Shown here: one piece after another, positions 17,029 to 26,249 of the stretch | How the letters are laid out: each line of letters starts with the position of its first letter | Position numbering within the stretch: position 1 is the stretch's first letter | Assembly: GCF_000807775.2 (NCBI RefSeq) | Contig: NZ_CP047385.1 | Coordinates: 5,528,066-5,592,065, forward strand | Origin: Pandoraea fibrosis | Lineage (GTDB): Bacteria; Pseudomonadota; Gammaproteobacteria; Burkholderiales; Burkholderiaceae | Length of the DNA: 64,000 nucleotides | Direction of reading: 5' to 3' | Program-made: the position numbers and the translations under genes | Notes under the pieces: generated by a model | What the model was told of the DNA's origin: nothing | Database searches by the model: none | Seen by the model: the letters and a program-made list of their open reading frames with translations, nothing else

Positions 17029-20000
17029 TCAGCGCGTCGTCACCACCGGAATCCCCTTGAGCGACTTGCCGCTGCTGCGCGCATGCGCCAGCGCTTGCTC
17101 GACAGCGTCGCCGGTTGCGGGCGTCACATCGAGTCGCGCGGCAATCGTCGCCTCGACACGTTTGGCCATCGCCAGATTCGCGAGCTTCACATGACCGTAG
17201 CCGCGAATCTTCGCCGGGGCTTCCGCCAGGGCGATCACGTCGGCCAGCGTGTCGGCCGTCAGGACAGCCAGCGCGCGTTCGATCGTTGTGCGGTAGTCCA
17301 CGATCAACTGACGCTCCATACGGCGCTCCAGCGTGTAGCCGAAAACATCGAGCGCACCGCCGCGCAACCCACGCAGCTTCGCCATGCCACGCAGCACCGG
17401 CCACAGCCACGGCCCGATCGTCACCTTCTTCGGCACGCCACCGTCCTTGCCGCGCGCGATGAGCGGGGGCGCCATGTGGAACTCGAGTCGGAAGTCGCGG
17501 CCCGGCTTGCCTTCGAACGTCTCGCCCAGTGAATCGGCGAACGCCGTCTGCGCATACAGACGCGCCACTTCGTACTCGTCCTTGTACGCCATCAGACGCG
17601 ACAGTTGCTGGGCGACGGCACGCGACAGTCGGCCCGGTGCGCCCGACACACGCGTCTCGGCATCGGCGACCTGCTTCACGAAGCGCGCGAACTGCGCGGC
17701 ATACCCGGCGCTCTGGTACTGTGTGAGCAGATCCACGCGATGGGCGACGAGGGCGTCGAACGTCATGTCGTCGGCGACCGGGGCATGTACCGGCGCATGC
17801 GCCGACTTCGCCGTCGTCTCGGTCAACGCAGCCGGATCGCCCGCGGCCAACCGTCCGATGGCCAACGCCAACTGGTTCATCGGCACCGCCACGTTGTTCA
17901 GTTCGATGGCACGTTGCAGCGCGTGCAGCGACACCGGCACCAGTCCCAGTTGCCATGCGAAGCCGAGCATGATGATGTTCGCACCCATCGTGTCGCCGAG
18001 GAAACGCTGCGCGAGCGCTTGCGCGTCGCAGGCGTCGAGCTTGGCGTTGCCAGCAGCGTGATGCATCTTCGCCAGCAGTGCGTCGGCATGGAGATTCGCG
18101 TCGGGGTTCTGCACGAACGTCGCGTTCGGGATCGCGTGCGTGTTGACAACCACGCGCGTGCGGTCGCGGCGCACGGTTTGCAGCGCGTCGGCGCTGGCGC
18201 CCACGACCATGTCGCAGGCGAGCAGCACATCGGCCTGTTGCGTGTCGATACGCACCTGATTGAGCGCTTGCGGCGTGTTGGCGAAGCGCACGAACGACAG
18301 CACGGCGCCGCCCTTCTGTGCAAAGCCCATGAAGTCGAGCACCGAAGCGCTCTTGCCTTCGAGATGCGCGGCCATCGTGATAAGGGCGCCGATCGTCACC
18401 ACACCGGTGCCGCCCACGCCCGTGACCATGATGTCGAATGGTGCGTCGCCGGCGAGTGCGGTCGGTTGCGGCAGCGCGTTCAGACGCCCTTCGAATGCCG
18501 CCTGATCGAATGCGGCGGCCAGCGCCTTCTTCAACTGCGCGCCCTTGACCGACACGAAGCTCGGACAGAAGCCGTTCACGCAGGAGAAGTCCTTGTTGCA
18601 CGACGATTGGTCGATGCGGCGCTTGCGCCCCATCGCCGTTTCCACCGGCTCGACCGACAGGCAGTTCGACGCCACGCCGCAGTCACCACAACCTTCACAC
18701 ACGGCTTCGTTGATGAACAGACGGCGATCCGGATTCGGGAATTCGTTTTTCTTCCGACGGCGACGCTTCTCGGCCGCACACGTCTGATCGTAGATGAGCA
18801 CGGTCGCGCCGGGAATCTCGCGCAATTCGCGCTGCACGGCGTCGAGTTCGCTACGGTGATGGAACGTCGTGCCCTTCGGGAACTGCCCTTCGTGACCGAT
18901 GTACTTCTCGGGTTCGTCGCTCACCACCACGAGTTTCGCGATGCCTTCGGCCTCGACCTGACGCGCAATCTGGGGCACCGAAATCGAGCCGTCCACCGGC
19001 TGGCCGCCGGTCATCGCCACGGCGTCGTTGTAGAGAATCTTGTAGGTGATGTTCGCCTTCGACGCCACCGCCTGACGAATTGCCAGCAGACCGGAGTGGA
19101 AGTACGTGCCGTCACCCAGATTCTGGAAGACGTGCGCACGTTTGGTGAAATGCGAATGCGCGGCCCAATCCACCCCTTCGCCGCCCATCTGAATCAGCCC
19201 CGTGGTGTCGCGGTCCATCCACGACGCCATGAAGTGGCAGCCGATGCCCGCTTGCGCGATGGAGCCTTCCGGCACCTTCGTCGACGTGTTGTGCGGACAG
19301 CCCGAACAGAAATACGGCACACGACGCACGCCGTCTGCCGCATTCGACAGGATCTCGTGCGCCACGAGATCGACCACGCGTTCGCGACGATCCAGCGCCG
19401 GACGATGCTTCGCCAGCCACTCGGCGAATACCGGCAATACGCGCGACGGACGCAGCTCGCCCAATGCGGAGAGCAGCGCACGGCCGTCGGCGTCGGTCTT
19501 GCCCAGCACGATCGGACGCGTGCCCGTGGTGCGGTTGTAGAGGTACTGCTTGACCTGCTGCTCGACGACCGGGCCCTTCTCCTCGATCACGAGAATTTCC
19601 TTCAGACCGGCGACGAAGGTGTCCAGACGCGACATGTCGAGCGGGAACGACAACCCCACCTTGTAGATGCGCACACCGGCCGCGGCGAGATCGTCGACGG
19701 TGATATCCAGACGGCGCAGCGTCTCCATCAGGTCGAGATGCGCCTTGCCGCACGTCACGATACCGATGTCGGCGTCCGGCGCCGGGGCGATCCACTTGTC
19801 GATGCTGTTCACGCGGGAGAAGGCACGCACGGCTTCGAGCTTGTCGGCCAGACGCGCCTCCAGTGCGAGGCTCGGCAGATCGGGCCAGCGGTTGTGCAAG
19901 CCGCCTGCGGGCGCAACGTAATCGAGCGGCTCGACCCAGTCCGTGCGAATCTTGTCGAGATCGACGGTACCGCGCGACTCGACCGTCTCGGAGATCGCCT

Positions 20001-20646
20001 TGAGGCCCGCCCAGGCGCCCGAGAAACGCGACAGCGCATAGCCGTAGAGCCCGAATTCGACGAGTTCGCCAATGTCGGCCGGATTGAGCACGGGCATGCT
20101 CCACGACATCATCGTGAAGTCGCTCTGATGGGGCATCGACGACGACACGCAGCCGTGATCGTCACCCGCCACCACCAGCACCCCGCCGTGACGGGAGGCA
20201 CCGTAGGCGTTGCCATGCTTGAGTGCATCGCCTGCACGGTCTACGCCCGGGCCTTTGCCGTACCACATGCCGAATACGCCCTCGACAGTGCGCTCAGGGT
20301 CGGCTTCCACGCGTTGCGTGCCCATCACGGCCGTGCCGCCCAACTCTTCGTTGATCGCCGGCAGGAACTTGACGTTGGCCGCATCGAGCAGCTTCTTCGC
20401 CTTCCACAACTGCTGATCGACACCCCCGAGCGGCGAGCCGCGATACCCGCTGATGAAACCCGCCGTGTTCATGCCGCGCGCAGCATCGAGCTGGTGCTGC
20501 ATCAGCAGAATGCGCACGAGCGCCTGCGTGCCGGTGAGGAAAATCTGACCTCGACTGGCCGTGAGCGCGTCGGAGAGCTGGTAGTCGGGATGGGCCAGCG
20601 GGTTGGCCGTCGGCGTCGCAAGCGCGGCGCGCATGGGGGCATTCAT
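17029..20646 (-). CDS. Indolepyruvate ferredoxin oxidoreductase, fused alpha and beta subunits
   Basis: 1205 residues. The N-terminal part is the TPP-dependent alpha subunit (IorA), with GFISGYRGSPLGG and the TPP/Mg region QNLGDGTYFHSG. The centre carries a Cys-rich [4Fe-4S] segment with CEGCGDCG and downstream Cys residues. The C-terminal part is the gamma/beta-type domain (IorB), beginning near DIMVTGVGGTGVVTIGAL. The fused protein oxidatively decarboxylates aryl or branched 2-oxo acids from amino-acid transamination to acyl-CoA, reducing ferredoxin. This fused, oxygen-tolerant type is common in Proteobacteria. Start MNAPMRAALA at 20646 has AGGAG upstream. An Lrp/AsnC regulator is divergent, consistent with amino-acid control. 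Confidence 0.93.
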   Translation of the reverse strand: MNAPMRAALATPTANPLAHPDYQLSDALTASRGQIFLTGTQALVRILLMQHQLDAARGMNTAGFISGYRGSPLGGVDQQLWKAKKLLDAANVKFLPAINEELGGTAVMGTQRVEADPERTVEGVFGMWYGKGPGVDRAGDALKHGNAYGASRHGGVLVVAGDDHGCVSSSMPHQSDFTMMSWSMPVLNPADIGELVEFGLYGYALSRFSGAWAGLKAISETVESRGTVDLDKIRTDWVEPLDYVAPAGGLHNRWPDLPSLALEARLADKLEAVRAFSRVNSIDKWIAPAPDADIGIVTCGKAHLDLMETLRRLDITVDDLAAAGVRIYKVGLSFPLDMSRLDTFVAGLKEILVIEEKGPVVEQQVKQYLYNRTTGTRPIVLGKTDADGRALLSALGELRPSRVLPVFAEWLAKHRPALDRRERVVDLVAHEILSNAADGVRRVPYFCSGCPHNTSTKVPEGSIAQAGIGCHFMASWMDRDTTGLIQMGGEGVDWAAHSHFTKRAHVFQNLGDGTYFHSGLLAIRQAVASKANITYKILYNDAVAMTGGQPVDGSISVPQIARQVEAEGIAKLVVVSDEPEKYIGHEGQFPKGTTFHHRSELDAVQRELREIPGATVLIYDQTCAAEKRRRRKKNEFPNPDRRLFINEAVCEGCGDCGVASNCLSVEPVETAMGRKRRIDQSSCNKDFSCVNGFCPSFVSVKGAQLKKALAAAFDQAAFEGRLNALPQPTALAGDAPFDIMVTGVGGTGVVTIGALITMAAHLEGKSASVLDFMGFAQKGGAVLSFVRFANTPQALNQVRIDTQQADVLLACDMVVGASADALQTVRRDRTRVVVNTHAIPNATFVQNPDANLHADALLAKMHHAAGNAKLDACDAQALAQRFLGDTMGANIIMLGFAWQLGLVPVSLHALQRAIELNNVAVPMNQLALAIGRLAAGDPAALTETTAKSAHAPVHAPVADDMTFDALVAHRVDLLTQYQSAGYAAQFARFVKQVADAETRVSGAPGRLSRAVAQQLSRLMAYKDEYEVARLYAQTAFADSLGETFEGKPGRDFRLEFHMAPPLIARGKDGGVPKKVTIGPWLWPVLRGMAKLRGLRGGALDVFGYTLERRMERQLIVDYRTTIERALAVLTADTLADVIALAEAPAKIRGYGHVKLANLAMAKRVEATIAARLDVTPATGDAVEQALAHARSSGKSLKGIPVVTTR

Positions 20647-20870
20647 TGGGTATCTCCTGATCCCCGTGACCGGTACGTCACCCATGGCGATCGTGCGTCG
20701 GCCGTGCTTCGGGGGCATTTGTTCTGTTCGTCTCAACGCACTTGCCGCATAGCGCGGGCACGCATTGGTATGCAAGCAGTGTATGGGGAGGCAGGAGAAA
20801 GATTTTTACTATTTCACTCCGTTTGGCGCACAATAAGAAACGTTCATTTCGCAAAAGGCGATTTTAAGAA

Positions 20871-21332
20871 ATGGAATTACTCGATAACTTTGCCCGGCAG
20901 ATCTTGCGTCTGTTACAGATCGACTCGCGCCGCTCGGCGCAGGAACTCTCCGAAAACGTGGGCCTATCGGCCACCCCCTGCTGGCGGCGCATCAAGGACA
21001 TGGAACAAAGCGGCGTGATCCAGCGCTACACGGTACTGCTCGACCGGGAAAAGCTGGGCCTGCACGTGTGCGCGTTGGCGCATGTGCAACTCACGCGCCA
21101 CACCGAAGGCGGCACGGAACAGTTCGAGCGGGAAATCCGCACCTGCCCGGAAGTGACCGAGTGCTACAGCACCACGGGCGAAGCCGACTACATCCTCAAG
21201 ATCGTGGCGCCGGACATCAAAGCCTACGACGCGTTTCTGCACGAACACATCTTCCGCTTGCCCGCCGTCGCCAACGTGAAAACGAGCGTCGTGCTGCGCG
21301 AAATCAAGTTCGATACCAGCCTGCCGATCTGA
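20871..21332 (+). CDS. Lrp/AsnC-family transcriptional regulator
   Basis: 153 residues. N-terminal winged helix-turn-helix RQILRLLQIDSRRSAQELSENVGLSATPCWRRI, then the RAM ligand-binding domain with EVTECYSTTGEADYILKI. Divergent from the indolepyruvate oxidoreductase gene with 224 bp between, so it likely senses an aromatic or branched amino acid and controls that gene and itself. The AT-rich stretch before the ATG (20810-20870) is the probable promoter and binding region. Family assignment is clear; target and effector are inferred. Confidence 0.9.
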   Translation: MELLDNFARQILRLLQIDSRRSAQELSENVGLSATPCWRRIKDMEQSGVIQRYTVLLDREKLGLHVCALAHVQLTRHTEGGTEQFEREIRTCPEVTECYSTTGEADYILKIVAPDIKAYDAFLHEHIFRLPAVANVKTSVVLREIKFDTSLPI

Positions 21333-21382
21333 TGCGATCCTTTCCCCACATTCCCAATTGTTGACATTGCACGACGACCCAC

Positions 21383-21411
21383 TTGACGTGCCGGTCTTTC
21401 TCCCGTAAAAA
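21383..21411 (+). promoter_or_regulatory. Promoter of the heme uptake operon
   Basis: -35 TTGACG (21383-21388), a 17-base spacer and -10 TAAAAA (21406-21411). Transcription would start near 21418, about 180 bases before the receptor start. The Fur-like box immediately follows the -10. Confidence 0.65.
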
Positions 21412-21412
21412 T

Positions 21413-21431
21413 GCAAATGATTCTCATTTAA
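21413..21431. promoter_or_regulatory. Fur box
   Basis: GCAAATGATTCTCATTTAA matches the 19-base Fur consensus GATAATGATAATCATTATC at most positions and keeps the inverted symmetry AATGA-N-TCATT. It abuts the -10 element of the heme receptor promoter, so iron-loaded Fur would block transcription. Confidence 0.8.
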
Positions 21432-21596
21432 GTTCTTCGTCCCAAGGCCGAATATCCGCGGCCGGGTGGCACGAGATTTTTCGCCAGCCGCGCCTGCCAG
21501 CGTGTTCGTCAGCGTCGATCACGACGCTGCCTACACGCCGATTGCTACGAGCGCTCGCCAGCCAGAAACGGGGTTTTCTAGTACTGGGAGCCAGCA

Positions 21597-24059
21597 GTGA
21601 AGCAGTCGTCGAGCGGCGGGGGCCGCGCCTTTGTCATGTCCACGCGCCGGGAATACGGCGCCAACGGTTCGATCCGCGCCATGCGTGGCAACGGAAATCG
21701 GGCCGAAGACTCGCAACGCCAATCGGCGCGCGAGCCACGTCGGCGTCTGCACCCGCTTGCAGGCGCGGTGCTTGCCGCGTTCTGGTTGCCTGCCGCGTTT
21801 GCTCAGCAGGCGCCGGTCGAGGGCTCTACGCCACCGGTCCAACCGGTCAAACAGACCCAGACGCTCCAACTCGCGCAGCTATCGCCCGGCGCACCGTTGC
21901 AGCTCGCCGAAGCCAATCTTCGTGAGGTGAACGTGACGGCGACGCGCACGCCCACCGAGGCGGAACGCACACCGGCGTCCATTTCGGTCATTACCGATCA
22001 GGATCTCGAGGAGCAGCAGGCGCAAGACATCAAGGAAGCGCTGCGCTACGAGCCGGGCGTCACGGTGCGTCGCGCGCCGTATCGCCCCGCGTCGGCCGCC
22101 GCCGGTGGCGGTCGCGACGGCAATTCGAGCATCAATATCCGTGGCCTCGAAGGCAACCGCGTGGCGCTGTTCGAAGACGGCATCCGGATGCCCTCCTCGT
22201 ACTCGTTCGGCCCGCTCGAAGCCGGCCGTGGCGACTACATGAGCATGGACCTGCTGCGCCGCATCGAAATCCTGCGCGGCCCGGCATCGTCGCTGTACGG
22301 CAGCGACGGCCTCACCGGTGTCGTCAACTTCCTCACCAAAGACCCGCAAGACCTGCTCGACGTGTTCGGCAAGTCGACCTACTTCTCGCTGCGCCCGTAC
22401 TACAACTCCATGGACCGGAGCTTCGGCACCACCGCGCAGGCAGCGTGGGGGGGCGAGCAGTGGCAGGGCATGGTGATCATCGACGGCAACAAGGGACACG
22501 AACTCGACGGCAAGGGCACCAACAACTCGGCCAGCACGTCGCGCACGACCGCCAACCCTCAGGACAGCAACGGCGACTCGGTGCTCGGCAAACTGGTCTT
22601 CAAGGCCACGCCAAGCTCGACGTTCAAACTCACGGGCGAGACCGTGCGCCGCCGCGTGGACTCCAACGTGCTGTCGGCCGTCAACCCGCCAACGACGCTG
22701 GGTCTGAACACGAGCGACCGTCTCGAGCGTAATCGCGTCAGCCTCGATTACGACTTCAACGACGCCACGCAGACCTACGTCCAGAACGCGCACGCCCTGC
22801 TGTACTTCCAGGACGCGAAGAACAGCCAGTACGCCTACGAGAAACGCACCGCAGGGGACCGCACGCGCGACAACACGTACAAGGAGCGCACGGTCGGCGG
22901 CTCGCTGCAAGCGCAAAGCAACTTCGCGACCGGCCCGCTCACGCACAAGCTCGTGTACGGCACCGACGCGAGCCTCGCGTACATCACCAGCTATCGCAAC
23001 GGCACCGTGCCGGGGGTGGGCGAATCGTTCCCGAACAAGGCGTTCCCCGACACCGACTACACCCTGTTCGGCGCGTATTTGCAGGACGAGATTCGCTACG
23101 GCGCGCTCACGGTGACGCCGGGCATTCGCTACGACGCCTACTGGCTCTCGCCGAAGCAGAACGATCCGCTGTACGTTTCCCAAACCAGCTCGGGCGCCCG
23201 TGTTCAACCGACGTCGTCGAACGACTCGGCGTTCTCGCCGCGTCTGGCGATCATGTACGAGATCGCGCCGTCGCTGATTCCGTATGTGCAATACGCACGC
23301 GGCTTCCGCACGCCGACGCCGGATCAGGTCAACAACGGCTTCTCGAATCCGATCTTCGGCTACATGTCGATCGCGAATCCGAACCTCAAGCCCGAGACGA
23401 GCGACACGTTCGAACTGGGGCTGCGCGGACGCCTGGCCACCACGCTCGGCCCGGTCACGTACAGCACGGCAGTCTTCGCGGGTAACTACCGCAACTTCAT
23501 CTCGCAGCAGAACATCAGCGGCTCGGGCCGTCCGAACGATCCGCTCATCTATCAGTACGTGAACTTCAGCCGTGCCCGGATTCAGGGCTGGGAAGGCCGC
23601 GCCACGTGGGCCCTCAAGGGCGGCGTGACGTTGCGCACCGCCATGGCCTACACGCATGGCACCACGCAGGACAACGGCGGCGCCGATCAGCCGCTCAATA
23701 CCGTCAACCCGTTCTCGATGGTGCTCGGCGTGCGTTACGAGCCGAACAGCACGTGGTTCGCGCAAGCCGATCTGCTCTTCCAGGCCGCCAAGTCGCAAGG
23801 TCAGATCGCGAAGACCTGCACGTCGGGCACGCAGCAGAACCAGAACTGCTGGGCCCCCCCGTCGTCGATCGTGCTCGATCTGTCGGGCGGCTATCACATC
23901 AACAAGAACGCCACGCTTTACGCGGGCGTCTACAACGTGTTCGACCGCAAGTACTGGAACTGGTCGGATGTGCGCAACATCGCCGATAACTCGACCGTCA
24001 AGGACGCGTATTCGGCACCGGGCCGCAGCGTGGCTGTGAGCCTGAAGCTCCAGTACTGA
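21597..24059 (+). CDS. hmuR: TonB-dependent heme/hemoglobin outer-membrane receptor
   Basis: 820 residues. After a long basic N-terminus a Sec signal peptide (LAGAVLAAFWLPAAFAQQ) leads to the mature protein. A TonB-box-like LREVNVTATRTP is followed by the plug domain (SVITDQDLEEQ, NINIRGLEGNRVALFEDGIR, RGPASSLYGSDGLTGVVNF). A 22-strand barrel follows, with the receptor signatures FRTPTPDQVNNGF and NPNLKPETSDTFELG, ending in the aromatic C-terminus LKLQY typical of outer-membrane proteins. It binds heme or hemoglobin and imports heme using TonB energy. The GTG at 21597 has GGGAG at a good distance; ATG 21636 is a weaker alternative. First gene of the Fur-controlled hmuRSTUV unit. Confidence 0.92.
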   Translation: MKQSSSGGGRAFVMSTRREYGANGSIRAMRGNGNRAEDSQRQSAREPRRRLHPLAGAVLAAFWLPAAFAQQAPVEGSTPPVQPVKQTQTLQLAQLSPGAPLQLAEANLREVNVTATRTPTEAERTPASISVITDQDLEEQQAQDIKEALRYEPGVTVRRAPYRPASAAAGGGRDGNSSINIRGLEGNRVALFEDGIRMPSSYSFGPLEAGRGDYMSMDLLRRIEILRGPASSLYGSDGLTGVVNFLTKDPQDLLDVFGKSTYFSLRPYYNSMDRSFGTTAQAAWGGEQWQGMVIIDGNKGHELDGKGTNNSASTSRTTANPQDSNGDSVLGKLVFKATPSSTFKLTGETVRRRVDSNVLSAVNPPTTLGLNTSDRLERNRVSLDYDFNDATQTYVQNAHALLYFQDAKNSQYAYEKRTAGDRTRDNTYKERTVGGSLQAQSNFATGPLTHKLVYGTDASLAYITSYRNGTVPGVGESFPNKAFPDTDYTLFGAYLQDEIRYGALTVTPGIRYDAYWLSPKQNDPLYVSQTSSGARVQPTSSNDSAFSPRLAIMYEIAPSLIPYVQYARGFRTPTPDQVNNGFSNPIFGYMSIANPNLKPETSDTFELGLRGRLATTLGPVTYSTAVFAGNYRNFISQQNISGSGRPNDPLIYQYVNFSRARIQGWEGRATWALKGGVTLRTAMAYTHGTTQDNGGADQPLNTVNPFSMVLGVRYEPNSTWFAQADLLFQAAKSQGQIAKTCTSGTQQNQNCWAPPSSIVLDLSGGYHINKNATLYAGVYNVFDRKYWNWSDVRNIADNSTVKDAYSAPGRSVAVSLKLQY

Positions 24060-24168
24060 TGCCACGCATCGATTGTCAGAACCGCGCCGGCGCGCCCGTA
24101 CTTCGTCAGTTCGACGCCCGCCGGCGCATGCCAGCCACTGCCAGCAAACCCGCAACAAAGGACTCGCC

Positions 24169-25287
24169 ATGATGAACGCTCAAAACGCCACCTCCGCCGC
24201 CCGTCCGGCATTCCCCGCGCTCGCCGATGTCACCCGTCTGCGCAGCGAATTCCAACGTGTCAAGACCGAACAGAACCTGCGCGACCGTGATGCCGCCGCC
24301 GCGCTGGGGGTGTCCGAAGGCGAGACGGTTGCCGCTTTCGTCGGCGAGCACGTTGTGCGTCTGCGCCCGGAATTCACCGAGATCGTCGAAGCACTGCCCG
24401 CACTCGGCCGCGTCATGGCGCTCACGCGCAACAACGCTGCGGTTCACGAAAAGGATGGTCAGTACGAGAAGCTCTCGCACACCGGCACGATCGGCCTCGG
24501 TCTGGGCAAGGACCTCGACCTGCGCATCTTCTATCACCAGTGGGCCTTCGGTTACGCCGTCGAGACGCCTGCGGAAAACGGCCCGCGCCGCTCGTTGCAA
24601 TTCTTCGACAAGGCCGGCACGGCGGTGCACAAGATGTTCCTGCGCGAGCACAGCGATGTCGCGGCGTTCGAGGCACTCGTGGCGCGTTTTCGTGCCGATG
24701 ATCAGACTCCCGGTGAGCACGTTGTCGCGGCCGGTGCGCCCAAGGCGGAAACGCCCGACGCCGACATCGATGTCGCCGGGTTCCAGCGCGACTGGCTCGC
24801 CATGACTGACACGCATCAGTTCTTCGACATGCTCAAGCGTTACGGCGTGTCGCGTGCGCAGGCCTTGCGTCTGGCGCCCGGAGGTCATGCCCGCAAGGTG
24901 CCTGCCGCTTCCGTGCGCACGTTGCTTGACGACGCTGCAGGCACCGGTCTGCCGATCATGGTGTTCGTAGGTAACGCCGGCATGATTCAGATCCACACCG
25001 GCCCCGTCAAAAACATTCGCGTGATGGGGCCGTGGGTCAATGTGCTCGATCCGGGCTTCAACCTGCATCTGCGCGAAGACCTCGTCGACACGGCGTGGGT
25101 CGTGCGCAAGCCGACGTCTGACGGCATCGTCTCGTCGCTCGAACTGCTCGACACCTCGGGCATGGTCATCGCCATGTTCTTCGGTGAGCGCAAGCCGGGT
25201 CAGGCCGAACGCGAAGACTGGCGCGAGACGCTGGTGCGCGTGGAGGGTGCCGCAGGTTCGGATGACGTAGCGGAGGCAACGGCGTGA
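24169..25287 (+). CDS. hmuS: Hemin-degrading factor / heme chaperone HmuS (HemS family)
   Basis: 372 residues with the duplicated HemS/ChuX fold. It has LGVSEGETVAAF in the first half, and GTIGLGLGKDLDLRIFYHQWAFGYAVE, GNAGMIQIHTGPVKNIRVMGPWVNVLDPGFNLHLR-type motifs across the two repeats. HemS-family proteins carry imported heme in the cytoplasm, and some degrade it to release iron. ATG 24169 is chosen after AAAGGA; the longer open frame starts 32 codons earlier with non-conserved sequence. The stop overlaps the hmuT GTG start. No separate heme oxygenase gene is in the cluster, so HmuS may itself be the heme-degrading step. Confidence 0.92.
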   Translation: MMNAQNATSAARPAFPALADVTRLRSEFQRVKTEQNLRDRDAAAALGVSEGETVAAFVGEHVVRLRPEFTEIVEALPALGRVMALTRNNAAVHEKDGQYEKLSHTGTIGLGLGKDLDLRIFYHQWAFGYAVETPAENGPRRSLQFFDKAGTAVHKMFLREHSDVAAFEALVARFRADDQTPGEHVVAAGAPKAETPDADIDVAGFQRDWLAMTDTHQFFDMLKRYGVSRAQALRLAPGGHARKVPAASVRTLLDDAAGTGLPIMVFVGNAGMIQIHTGPVKNIRVMGPWVNVLDPGFNLHLREDLVDTAWVVRKPTSDGIVSSLELLDTSGMVIAMFFGERKPGQAEREDWRETLVRVEGAAGSDDVAEATA

Positions 25288-26249
25288 ACGAGCCATACAA
25301 GCCACTCGAGACATTCGGCATGCGCGGCACTTCGCGTCGCGCGCTGCTGAGCGGGGGCGCTGCGCTGGCCGCTGGCGCGTGGCTGGGCACGCTCGTGCCG
25401 GCGACGCTGGCCAACGCGGCCAATGCTGACACCTCGGGCAAGACGGCCAAGTCCGATCAGAACGGCCCCAGACGCGTGGTCGTCGCCGGCGGCGCGCTCA
25501 CCGAGATCGTGTATGCGCTCGGTGCACAGGACCGTGTGATCGCCAACGATCTGACCAGCCTGTATCCGGAGGCCGCCACCAAGCTGCCGAAGATCGGCTA
25601 TCTGCGCACGCTCTCGGCGGAGGGCGTGTTGTCGCTGCATCCCGATCTGCTGCTGGCGGGCGCGGAAGCCGGCCCACCCAACGTGCTGTCGCAGATCGCG
25701 GCGGCCGGGGTTCCGGTCAAGCGCTTCACACACGGCTACACCGCCGAACTGGTGCGCGACAACATTCGCGACGTGGCCGCAGCGCTGCGTATCAGCGACG
25801 CCGGTGTTCGCGTCACGAACCGCTTTACGTCGGACTGGCTGCGGATTCGCGACCAGATCGAACAACGCTACGGCATCCAGCGACGTCCGCGCGTGCTGTT
25901 CATCCTCGGCCATACGGGCAATCAGGTGATGGTCGCGGGGCAGGACACCGCGGCCGACGCCATGCTCGCGTATGCCGGTGCCGAAAACGCGTTGCGCGGC
26001 TTCAACGGCTACCGCCCGCTCACGGCGGAAGCCGCCGTCGCGGCGCAGCCCGACGTGCTGCTCACGACCACGACCGGCCCGTCGTCCGCCGACCCTACGG
26101 CAGCCCTGCTCGCGCAGCCGGGCCTGGCGAACACGCCCGCAGGACGCGCCAAACGCGTGGTGAGCTTCGACGCGCTGTATCTGCTCGGCTTCGGTCCGCG
26201 CCTGCCGCAGGCGGTGGCCGATCTCGCGCAGCGCGTGCACACCGCGTAA
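25284..26249 (+). CDS. hmuT: Heme ABC transporter periplasmic binding protein HmuT
   Basis: 321 residues, class III periplasmic binding protein (TroA-like fold). N-terminal SRRALLSGGAALAAGAWLG carries a twin-Arg pair and a hydrophobic core; export may be by Tat or Sec. The mature part starts with RRVVVAGGALTEIVYALG and contains a Tyr in IGYLRTLSAEG of the kind used to ligate heme, inferred from the family. The GTG start overlaps the hmuS stop by four bases (GTGA), so translation is coupled. The stop is adjacent to the permease start. It passes heme from the outer-membrane receptor to HmuUV. Confidence 0.92.
   Translation: MNEPYKPLETFGMRGTSRRALLSGGAALAAGAWLGTLVPATLANAANADTSGKTAKSDQNGPRRVVVAGGALTEIVYALGAQDRVIANDLTSLYPEAATKLPKIGYLRTLSAEGVLSLHPDLLLAGAEAGPPNVLSQIAAAGVPVKRFTHGYTAELVRDNIRDVAAALRISDAGVRVTNRFTSDWLRIRDQIEQRYGIQRRPRVLFILGHTGNQVMVAGQDTAADAMLAYAGAENALRGFNGYRPLTAEAAVAAQPDVLLTTTTGPSSADPTAALLAQPGLANTPAGRAKRVVSFDALYLLGFGPRLPQAVADLAQRVHTA

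Noticed and set aside
17605..21018. 1137-codon open frame on the plus strand
   Set aside because: Antisense to the indolepyruvate oxidoreductase gene; His/Arg-rich composition typical of a high-GC shadow frame and no family motifs.
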